Shown here piece after piece: positions 57,968 to 64,000 of a stretch of 64,000 nt of DNA. The translations under genes were made by a program, and so were the position numbers. The DNA is from Candidatus Bealeia paramacronuclearis. Its GTDB lineage: Bacteria; Pseudomonadota; Alphaproteobacteria; UBA9655. Numbering within the stretch: the stretch's first letter is position 1; the number at the start of each line of letters is the position of its first letter. Under the pieces are notes generated by a model that did not search any database, was not told the origin of the DNA, and worked only from the letters and a program-made list of their open reading frames with translations. The stretch spans positions 739,501 to 803,500 of the forward strand of contig NZ_JAVHWZ010000001.1 of NCBI RefSeq assembly GCF_035607555.1, given 5' to 3'.

Positions 57968-58312
57968 ATGAATGAAAAAGAAGCCAGAGAATACGTCAAA
58001 AACCTCAAGAAATTTTACACGGAAGCTGTAGGGTTTGGGGGTGTTGTGCTTCTCTTTATCCTCATCTGGGCCGCCTCAGGTATGGGTTATTTTTGGCCAT
58101 TGTGGGTCATCCTTTTTGGGGGGATGGGACTTCTTTATAGGGCCATTAATTTTGGATTTCTGCCTCAATTAACTGAAATGCTTCCCTTCACAAATCCACA
58201 ATGGGAGGATGATCAAGTCAAAAAATTGACAACGCCAGCTTCTTCTTCAAAGGCCAAAAAAGGAAAAGCCGTTGCAAAGACTGAGGATTACGACGAAAGT
58301 GAAGGAGCCTAA
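57968..58312 (+). CDS. Two-TM membrane protein between pccB and pccA
   Basis: 114 residues with two membrane helices (GFGGVVLLFILIWAASGM and FWPLWVILFGGMGLLYRAI) preceded by the amphipathic NEKEAREYVKNLKKFYTEA, a layout of the 2TM-domain family that often has histidine-kinase-like relatives. The C-terminus is Lys/Ser-rich and acidic (KAKKGKAVAKTEDYDESEG). AAAGGAG precedes ATG. It lies 20 bp after pccB and 59 bp before pccA, so it is co-transcribed; a function in the carboxylase is not known. Confidence 0.75.
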   Translation: MNEKEAREYVKNLKKFYTEAVGFGGVVLLFILIWAASGMGYFWPLWVILFGGMGLLYRAINFGFLPQLTEMLPFTNPQWEDDQVKKLTTPASSSKAKKGKAVAKTEDYDESEGA

Positions 58313-58371
58313 TAGTTTTTAGTGGGTGGTGTTTGATAATTCGTGAATAACTATCATTCGAGGCCTCTTTC

Positions 58372-60330
58372 GTGTTTTCAAAGATACTCATCGCCAATCG
58401 TGGCGAAATTGCATGTCGTGTCATAAGAACGGCCCAAAAAATGGGCATTTCTTGTGTGGCGGTTTATTCGGATGTGGATCAAGATGCGGTCCACGTGGAA
58501 ATGGCTGAAGAAGCAATTGCTTTGGGTGGAAAAACGCCCCGTGAAAGTTATCTTGATATTTCCAAAATTATGAAGGCGATTAAGGATTCAGGTGCCGAGG
58601 CTGTTCACCCGGGGTATGGATTTCTTTCTGAAAATCCTGAATTTGCAAGTTCTCTTCAAAAAGCGGGGATTGCTCTCATTGGACCTAGTCTAAAGGCCAT
58701 AGAAGCGATGGGCGACAAACTAAGGGCGCGGAAAATTGCTGAAGAAGCTCAAGTCAATATTATCCCCGGAACGCCTGACTCTATTACCCAATTAAATGAC
58801 GCCAAAGGGTGGGCTGAAAAAATCGGATACCCCCTTATGGTTAAAGCTTCTGCAGGTGGTGGTGGCAAAGGCATGCGTATCGTTCGGGATCTTCACACTC
58901 TTGAGGAGTCGATTAAATCGGCTCAAAATGAGGCGCGTTCTTCTTTTGGAGATGAGCGTGTCTTTATAGAAAAATATATCGAAAACCCTCGCCATATTGA
59001 AATCCAGGTTTTGGGCGACAAACACGGCAATATTATTCATTTAGGCGAACGCGAATGCTCTCTTCAAAGGCGCCATCAAAAGGTTATTGAAGAGGCCCCC
59101 AGCTCCTTTATCACACCTGAAATTCGAGAGGCCATGGGAGCTCAAGCTGTCGCTTTGGCCGCACGCGTGGGCTATGATTCCGCGGGCACCGTCGAGTTTG
59201 TAATGGGGCGTGATCGGAAGTTTTATTTTCTTGAGATGAACACCCGTCTTCAAGTCGAACATCCTGTCACAGAAGCCATTACGGGCTATGATTTGGTCGA
59301 AGAAATGATCCGGATTGCCGCAGGAGAAAAACTTCGAATTTCTCAAAAAGATGTCACGTTTAAAGGGCATTCTTTTGAATCTCGTATTTATGCGGAAGAC
59401 CCCACGCGGGAATTTTTGCCGTCTTCAGGGCGCCTTGTGTATTATCGTCTTCCTCCAACGGATGAAAATTTGCGCATCGACACAGGTGTGAAAGAAGGCG
59501 ATGAGATCTCAAATTTTTATGATCCCATGATCGCCAAAGTCATCACCCACGGAAACTCACGAGAAGAAGCGCGCTTTAAAATGATGCAGGCTTTGGATGC
59601 CTCCTATATCAGAGGAATTTCGACCAACACGGCGTTTCTTTCTCGTCTTTTGAACCAACCGCAAGTCATTGCAGGCGATCTTTCCACTCACCTCATTGAA
59701 GAACTTTTTCCACAAGGGGATACGGGAGAAGTTACCCATGACAAGACCTTATTTTTGAGTGTTGCAGCTGTTGTCCATTGGATCGTTGAAGGAGAAGCAA
59801 AATCCACGCTCAGTCATCCTGAACAATACGTAATCCAATTTCAAGGCACATTCCATCCCGTAAAACTTATTCCCCAGTTGGATTATATTATGATCACAGG
59901 GGATGAGTGGACGGTTTCCTTGAAGACAAATTGGGAGCCTTCCCGATTTTTGATGACGGCTGAGTATAATGGTTGTTCCATTTGTGTTCAGGTTGAGCGT
60001 AACGACCCTTCGGAAATCAAGCTAATATGGTATGGACAACGAGCAATTTTAAAAGTGTTTTCGCCAGAAGTGGCCGAGCTCCTCAAACGCATGCCGCCCA
60101 AAATCAAGCCAGATTTTTCCCGCCTGGTTATGTCCCCCATGCCGGGGCTTGTTGTGGATCTGCATGTTCATGTGGGACAGGCCATTAAAATGGGTCAACC
60201 TGTTGCCGTCATTGAAGCTATGAAAATGGAAAATATCATTCGTGCCGAACGCGAGGGCGTTATTGAAGAGGTTTTTGTCCAAAAGGGTCAAAGTGTTAAT
60301 GTCGATCAACAATTGGCAAGAATTGGCTAA
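58372..60330 (+). CDS. pccA: Propionyl-CoA carboxylase alpha subunit (biotin carboxylase / BCCP)
   Basis: Carboxylates biotin with ATP and bicarbonate and carries it to PccB. 652 residues from a GTG start (MFSKILIANRGEIACRVIRTA). ATP-grasp biotin carboxylase: KASAGGGGKGMRIVRD near residue 160, VEKYIENPRHIE-like EKYIENPRHIEIQVLGDKHG, EMNTRLQVEHPVTE. A linker domain follows (about 455-580), then the biotinyl domain with EAMKMENI near residue 615, whose Lys is the biotin site. The set pccB-2TM-pccA makes a complete carboxylase. Confidence 0.95.
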   Translation: MFSKILIANRGEIACRVIRTAQKMGISCVAVYSDVDQDAVHVEMAEEAIALGGKTPRESYLDISKIMKAIKDSGAEAVHPGYGFLSENPEFASSLQKAGIALIGPSLKAIEAMGDKLRARKIAEEAQVNIIPGTPDSITQLNDAKGWAEKIGYPLMVKASAGGGGKGMRIVRDLHTLEESIKSAQNEARSSFGDERVFIEKYIENPRHIEIQVLGDKHGNIIHLGERECSLQRRHQKVIEEAPSSFITPEIREAMGAQAVALAARVGYDSAGTVEFVMGRDRKFYFLEMNTRLQVEHPVTEAITGYDLVEEMIRIAAGEKLRISQKDVTFKGHSFESRIYAEDPTREFLPSSGRLVYYRLPPTDENLRIDTGVKEGDEISNFYDPMIAKVITHGNSREEARFKMMQALDASYIRGISTNTAFLSRLLNQPQVIAGDLSTHLIEELFPQGDTGEVTHDKTLFLSVAAVVHWIVEGEAKSTLSHPEQYVIQFQGTFHPVKLIPQLDYIMITGDEWTVSLKTNWEPSRFLMTAEYNGCSICVQVERNDPSEIKLIWYGQRAILKVFSPEVAELLKRMPPKIKPDFSRLVMSPMPGLVVDLHVHVGQAIKMGQPVAVIEAMKMENIIRAEREGVIEEVFVQKGQSVNVDQQLARIG

Positions 60331-60349
60331 GCAGTTATAAGTTGAAGTC

Positions 60350-60907
60350 ATGAGAACTCACACGAACATTCCCAATCTTTTAACCTTTGCGCGCCTTGCC
60401 ATGGTGCCTATTGTGGTGGGATTATTTTATCTTGATCGACCCTTAAGCAATTGGGCGGCAGCTTCCATTTTTATTTTGGCCTGCATTACCGATTATCTCG
60501 ATGGTTATTTTGCGCGAACCTTAAGTCAAACGTCAGATCTCGGGCGTTTTTTAGACCCTGTGGCGGACAAAGTTCTCATCGCAGCCACCATTTTGATGCT
60601 TGTCGGATTTGATCGTATTGGGGGACTTTCCCTCATTCCTGCTGTCATTATTTTGTGTCGCGAAGTTTTGGTTTCAGGCCTGCGTGAATTTTTAGCAGAT
60701 ACAAAAGTTCCTCTCCCAGTAACCCATCTTGCGAAATGGAAAACAGGAATTCAAATGGTTGCCTTAAGTCTTCTTATTATTGATGATGTTCCAGGCTGGC
60801 CTTTGCCCATTGATTTTCTAGGGACCGTAGGTCTTTGGATTGCTGGATTTCTGACAGTTTTGACCGGTTATGATTATCTCAAAGCCGGTCTTCAACATAT
60901 TGATTAG
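60350..60907 (+). CDS. pgsA: CDP-diacylglycerol-glycerol-3-phosphate 3-phosphatidyltransferase
   Basis: Inner-membrane enzyme making phosphatidylglycerol phosphate, the first step to PG and cardiolipin. 185 residues with several membrane helices. The CDP-alcohol phosphotransferase signature is intact: ITDYLDGYFART then SDLGRFLDPVADK. The N-terminus NIPNLLTFARLAMVPIVVGL is typical for PgsA. Starts 19 bp after pccA, likely the same transcript. Confidence 0.96.
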   Translation: MRTHTNIPNLLTFARLAMVPIVVGLFYLDRPLSNWAAASIFILACITDYLDGYFARTLSQTSDLGRFLDPVADKVLIAATILMLVGFDRIGGLSLIPAVIILCREVLVSGLREFLADTKVPLPVTHLAKWKTGIQMVALSLLIIDDVPGWPLPIDFLGTVGLWIAGFLTVLTGYDYLKAGLQHID

Positions 60908-60917
60908 CATGTCGCGC

Positions 60918-61184
60918 TTACTTGTCCAGCATGCAATTAAAATGTTGTCCCATATGAAAACATGCATCAGTCAGAGCATCATATATTTTTCTACACTCCT
61001 CTGGGTGTTTTTTTTCTACGTATGTACACACGTCGTATAATTCCTTCGCGTCATACTTACAGTCCTTATACACATCACAAGGTTTTTTTGTGACGGGGAC
61101 AGGTTGTGCTGAGATTGATGAGGTTAATCCTATGCTGCTCAAAGCTACTGCTAAACTTAATGTTTTGATAAAATTTCCACTCAT
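60918..61184 (-). CDS. Small Cys-rich secreted protein, unknown
   Basis: 88 residues. Signal peptide MSGNFIKTLSLAVALSSIGLTSSISA, then a mature part with six cysteines (KPCDVYKDCKYDAKELYDVCTYVEK, EECRKIYD, DACFHMGQHFNCMLDK). The Cys-helix-Cys pattern suggests a small disulfide-bonded helical bundle in the periplasm or outside. AAAGGAGAAT precedes ATG as a good ribosome-binding site. Not recognised. Convergent with pgsA. Confidence 0.7.
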   Translation of the reverse strand: MSGNFIKTLSLAVALSSIGLTSSISAQPVPVTKKPCDVYKDCKYDAKELYDVCTYVEKKHPEECRKIYDALTDACFHMGQHFNCMLDK

Positions 61185-61312
61185 TATGATTCTCCTTTTT
61201 TGTTTTTTATTGTTTTGGTCATAGTTCTATCAATTTAGAGTTTTTAAATCTCACTATTAACATTAAAAATTTTACATAAAAAAGTTAAAAAATTATTAAG
61301 CTTCAAAAAATT

Positions 61313-61453
61313 GTGAACCTCCACGGGGCAAGCCCCGTGGTATCTCGTTGGCCTAAAGGCCAAGTTCAAGCTGCGCTTGCCTCATATCACTAATTATATG
61401 AGGGGCGCTTCATCCATGGGACAAGCCCCATGGTTTTATGCGCGTATAAATTC
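61313..61453 (-). repeat. 142-bp palindromic REP/MITE-like element, copy 2
   Basis: Reverse complement of 20295-20436 with only a few differences clustered at one end. Four hairpins are preserved, and differences at the CCATGG hairpin are compensatory in appearance (stem CCATGGGGCTTGTCCCATGG here). It lies between the Cys-rich gene and the RNase D-like gene, where it could end transcription of the latter. Confidence 0.9.
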
Positions 61454-61461
61454 CACAACTC

Positions 61462-62088
61462 CTAAATATGCGCAAAAATGTCTTGGTCGTTCCAGCCCAT
61501 AAGATCTAATTTTGCGCGCGTCATAATGAAATCAAAGCATTTATCAGCTTCCGATTTGCGATTTTCACGGATTAAAAGCGCCTCCAGTTTTTGACGAAGC
61601 TTGTGTAAATAAAGCACGTCTGTTGCCGCATATTCCATTTGGGAGGGACTGAGCTCAGGGCTTCCCCAATCGGAGGTTTGTTCTTGCTTGGATATTTCAA
61701 TACCTAAAATGCTTTTGCACAAATCCTTCAAACCATGACGATCCGCATAGGTTCGGGTCAAACGCGATGCAATTTTGGTGCAATAAATATTTTCCGTTTC
61801 AACGCCTAAATATTGATAAAAGGCCGCTACATCAAATCTGGCAAAATGAAATATTTTTTGAATTTTGGGATTGGTCAAAATTGCCTTCAAATTAGGGGCT
61901 GCATAATCTGATCCTTGAGAAAATTGAACCAAATAACAATGGCCATCCCCTTTTGAAATTTGGGCCACACATAAACGATCGCGATGTAAATTAAGGCCCA
62001 AAGTTTCTGTATCGATAGCGACGACCTCTCCCGGTTCAAAATCATCGGGAAGATCATTGAGATAAAGATGAATATTGGGGTTTTGCAT
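61462..62088 (-). CDS. rnd: RNase D-like 3'-5' exonuclease
   Basis: 208 residues from ATG 62088, with CGAGG upstream; the frame is open into tRNA-Leu but the earlier part cannot be coding. DEDDy exonuclease motifs: AIDTETLGLNLHRDRLCVAQIS (Exo I), KIFHFARFDVAAFYQYLG (Exo II), and SPSQMEYAATDVLYLHKL (Exo III with the Tyr). It lacks the HRDC domains of full RNase D, as common in alphaproteobacteria. It should trim tRNA or other RNA 3' ends. It lies 19 nt behind tRNA-Leu(CAG) in the same direction, perhaps co-transcribed. Confidence 0.9.
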   Translation of the reverse strand: MQNPNIHLYLNDLPDDFEPGEVVAIDTETLGLNLHRDRLCVAQISKGDGHCYLVQFSQGSDYAAPNLKAILTNPKIQKIFHFARFDVAAFYQYLGVETENIYCTKIASRLTRTYADRHGLKDLCKSILGIEISKQEQTSDWGSPELSPSQMEYAATDVLYLHKLRQKLEALLIRENRKSEADKCFDFIMTRAKLDLMGWNDQDIFAHI

Positions 62089-62107
62089 GAGTTTTGCCTC
62101 GTTGTGA

Positions 62108-62194
62108 TGGTGCCCAGGAGAAGACTCGAACTTCCACGAACTTTCGCTCACTAGAACCTGAATCTAGCGCGTCTACCAATTCCGCCACCTGGGC
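62108..62194 (-). tRNA. tRNA-Leu (anticodon CAG)
   Basis: On the minus strand 87 nt starting GCCCAGGTGG and ending with encoded CCA. The anticodon stem CTAGA/TCTAG encloses TTCAGGT: anticodon CAG, decoding CUG. A long variable arm (TGAGCGAAAGTTCGT) and T-arm GGAAGTTCGAGTCTTC mark it as class II tRNA-Leu. The RNase D-like gene follows within 19 nt. Confidence 0.97.
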
Positions 62195-62293
62195 CCATTT
62201 GTGATTCTCTTTGGGTAAGCCCAAAAGGACCTCCTGTCAATAGACTTCCTTGAAAGATATGATTATACTCGTTGCAAAAGGGGGCACACAACT

Positions 62294-63214
62294 ATGAAAA
62301 CAATTACGGTTTTTGGCGGATCTGGATTTATTGGCCGCTATGTGATTCAGAATTTGGCGCAAGCCGGCTATAACATTCGCGTAGCCGTGCGCTTTCCTGT
62401 CCAAGCTAATTTTTTAAAGGTTTTGGGGCGCGTGGGGCAAATCACCCCCATTTGTGCACCCGTAAATATTCCTGAACTTGTCGATCATGCGATTCAAAAA
62501 TCAGACGGAATCATTAATTTAACGGGTATTTTGTTTGAAAAGAAAAACCAAACTTTCGAGCATGTTCATGTTGATGGTGTCCGTAATATTGCCAAAGCTG
62601 CTCAAAAATACGAGATTCAAAACGTGGTGCATGTTTCTGCATTGGGGCAAGGCAAAAATTCAACGTCTCAATATGCGCGCACCAAAGCATTGGGGGAGGA
62701 GGTTTTAAGGTCTCATGTGAAAGAAGCCGTCATTTTAAGACCAAGTGTTGTATTTGGTCCCGAAGATCAATTTTTTAATCGCTTTGCAGAAATAGCCTGT
62801 TTATCGCCTTTTATTCCGCTCATTGGCGGAGGTCACACAAAGCTCCAGCCTATTTATGTGGGCGATGTAGCCGAAGCCATTACTAGGGTCTTGGGGCGAT
62901 ATGCCTCTTACGGCAACACTTATGAAATCGGGGGCCCCTTCACTTACACATTTCGAGAGCTCATGATTTTGATGCTTAAAGTTATTGAAAGGGAACGTAT
63001 TCTTCTTTCCCTCCCTTACTCCCTTGCAACGCTTATGGGATGGTTTGGGCAATTTCTGCCCACGCCGCCTTTAACCGCGGATCAAGTAGAGCTTTTAAAG
63101 GCAGACAATATCGTGAGTGGAAAATACCCCACGATTTCTGATCTTGGGATTGATCCCAAAACCGTTGAAGCCATTATTCCTTCATATTTAGGGAGATTCC
63201 GGCGGGTGGGGTGA
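62294..63214 (+). CDS. NAD(P)-binding complex-I-associated protein (NDUFA9-like)
   Basis: 306-residue atypical short-chain dehydrogenase. Rossmann motif ITVFGGSGFIGRYVIQNLAQAG at the start, DGIINLTGILFEKKNQTFEHVHVDG, and the active-site-like SALGQGKNSTSQYARTKALGEE where a Tyr-x-x-x-Lys-like spacing (YARTK) remains. YEIGGPFTYTFRELMILMLKV is typical of the group. Alphaproteobacterial relatives are related to the NDUFA9 subunit of respiratory complex I; it could stabilise complex I or act as quinone-linked reductase. Divergent from tRNA-Leu. Confidence 0.85.
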   Translation: MKTITVFGGSGFIGRYVIQNLAQAGYNIRVAVRFPVQANFLKVLGRVGQITPICAPVNIPELVDHAIQKSDGIINLTGILFEKKNQTFEHVHVDGVRNIAKAAQKYEIQNVVHVSALGQGKNSTSQYARTKALGEEVLRSHVKEAVILRPSVVFGPEDQFFNRFAEIACLSPFIPLIGGGHTKLQPIYVGDVAEAITRVLGRYASYGNTYEIGGPFTYTFRELMILMLKVIERERILLSLPYSLATLMGWFGQFLPTPPLTADQVELLKADNIVSGKYPTISDLGIDPKTVEAIIPSYLGRFRRVG

Positions 63215-63360
63215 GTCCTGGGCTACACTCGATCAGTGGGGAGTAAGAAAAAATACATAGTATACCCATCGTGAATGAAAGTTGATGAGAAGGATTTGAA
63301 TAAAGGATAAAAGTGTGCTATAAATTGATCAAAGTGAAAAAAATAACAGCCGGAGGAAAC

Positions 63361-63819
63361 ATGAAGTTCAATAGATTTACTAAAAAATTCATTATTTTTT
63401 TTGCATTCATTTTTTCATGTGCTTTGGGATCAATGTCACTCTCAGCCGAAACCAACGAAAACTCTAAACCTCAAATCACGAACGTGTCAGATGAAATAGA
63501 CGATAATTTTGTTTATTCATTTTTGGGTCTTCTCTCGAAAGTTGGGCCCAAATTAACATCTTCAATGAAGCCAGGAGAAGGCTGCTGGGCAGCAAAAATA
63601 GAATGTGGAACCCTTGGCTGCTGCAGCAAATGGGTAGACCCCTATCTAAAGAAGCATAAAGCAGCTCAGGATAAATGCAGTTCTATTTGCAATAACCTAG
63701 AGAGCTACTGTAAGCCTGGCCAATGTCCTAAAGGATGGGGTGCAGCCTGCGACGCTGGATGCGGTTATAAAGATCAATGTCGCGACTTATGCCCTTGCAT
63801 TAAGGAGCATTGTAGTTGA
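63361..63819 (+). CDS. Cys-rich secreted protein, unknown
   Basis: 152 residues from ATG 63361 with GGAGGA 5 nt upstream; the frame is open 16 residues further. Signal peptide MKFNRFTKKFIIFFAFIFSC and on to SMSLSA. The N-terminal mature part is polar; residues about 75-152 hold 16 or so cysteines (GCWAAKIECGTLGCCSKW, CSSICNNLESYCKPGQC, CDAGCGYKDQCRDLCPCIKEHC), a dense disulfide-rich domain as in toxins or egg-case proteins. Not recognised. The 3' end overlaps the convergent phosphodiesterase gene by 46 bp. Confidence 0.75.
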   Translation: MKFNRFTKKFIIFFAFIFSCALGSMSLSAETNENSKPQITNVSDEIDDNFVYSFLGLLSKVGPKLTSSMKPGEGCWAAKIECGTLGCCSKWVDPYLKKHKAAQDKCSSICNNLESYCKPGQCPKGWGAACDAGCGYKDQCRDLCPCIKEHCS

Positions 63820-64000
63820 GTGCTCTTGAAGGGAGGGATGTCCCCTCCCTTACCACCGCTTAAAAACCAATTCAAAAGAATATCAGGGCGGTCAGTTGTG
63901 ATGGCATGAGCCGCTATTTGCGCAAGGCGTTGTGCACTTTTTGTATCATTGACCGTCCAGGGTATAAAATGGCCTCGGTTTTGGGTCCAGTTTTCTGCAT
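63774..64000 (-). CDS. Glycerophosphodiester phosphodiesterase, 3' part
   Basis: Only the last 75 codons are in the window; the gene continues beyond 64000 upstream. The translation contains GHFIPWTVNDTKSAQRLAQIAAHAITTDRPDILLNW, the C-terminal signature of GDPD TIM-barrels (strand with WTVND and the closing TDxP). The frame then runs on about 28 residues (to TGA at 63774) into the Cys-rich gene, across a strong hairpin; the true end could be affected by an error. It would cleave glycerophosphodiesters to glycerol 3-phosphate. Confidence 0.8.
   Translation of the reverse strand, partial: AENWTQNRGHFIPWTVNDTKSAQRLAQIAAHAITTDRPDILLNWFLSGGKGGDIPPFKSTQLQCSLMQGHKSRH
63829..63852. terminator. Hairpin downstream of the Cys-rich gene
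   Basis: AAGGGAGGG and CCCTCCCTT with a short loop, directly after the Cys-rich gene stop. GC-rich and strong, without a long T tract. It can terminate the Cys-rich gene, yet lies inside the open frame of the convergent phosphodiesterase gene. Confidence 0.55.

Overview
The window looks like chromosome from an AT-leaning alphaproteobacterium that lives inside or closely with a eukaryotic host; Holosporales/Paracaedibacter-type symbionts are the best guess. This is inferred from gene order (tig-clpP-clpX-lon; ffh-rpsP-rimM-trmD-rplS), a PstA with the alphaproteobacterial N-terminal extension, a small type VI secretion module, several Sec-exported proteins with eukaryotic-like modules (F-box, leucine-rich, TPR-like and ankyrin-like repeats), and many decayed insertion sequences. 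I could run no database search, so taxonomy and divergent families are judgments from sequence alone.

Layout. 1-6165: the protein quality-control block lon, clpX, clpP, tig and a tRNA-Leu(UAG), all on the minus strand. 6204-12595: an accessory island with a small Cys-rich secreted protein, a 1537-residue secreted protein with a Nudix-like N-terminus, and a frameshifted F-box-like gene. 12661-18469: rimK, comM, an unknown secreted protein, recJ and a tiny secreted protein. 18676-20690: two decayed IS630-type elements, one split by a 142-bp palindromic repeat whose twin lies at 61313-61453. 21017-24346: a membrane EAL phosphodiesterase and the RNA helicase rhlE. 24489-29891: a bidirectional terminator, the ffh-rpsP-rimM-trmD-rplS translation/SRP block and a PpiD/SurA-like periplasmic chaperone.

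30378-33640 holds tssB, tssC, an Hcp-like gene and tssE: the sheath, tube and one baseplate part of a T6SS. The membrane complex, the ClpV ATPase and the spike are absent from the window. Next on the opposite strand is a secreted F-box/LRR protein (33823-35829), then a scar of transposon pieces (36268-38005) and a secreted protein with eight near-identical 39-40-residue repeats (38105-40501), flanked on both sides by the same IS630 tail sequence.

40813-45662 is the phosphate transport operon pstC-pstA-pstB-phoU overlapping tyrS. 46490-60907 is mostly core metabolism and secretion: ribokinase, bifunctional PutA, alanine racemase, SecA, propionyl-CoA carboxylase beta and alpha subunits with a two-TM protein between them, and PgsA. 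Small Sec-exported, mostly Cys-rich proteins are scattered between these genes. 60918-64000 holds another Cys-rich secreted protein, the second repeat copy, an RNase D-like exonuclease directly behind tRNA-Leu(CAG), a complex-I-associated NAD-binding protein, a further Cys-rich secreted protein and the 3' part of a glycerophosphodiester phosphodiesterase gene.

Taken together, a conserved housekeeping backbone is interrupted by host-interaction candidates that travel with mobile-element debris: exported eukaryotic-like proteins, a partial contractile injection module and Cys-rich secreted peptides.
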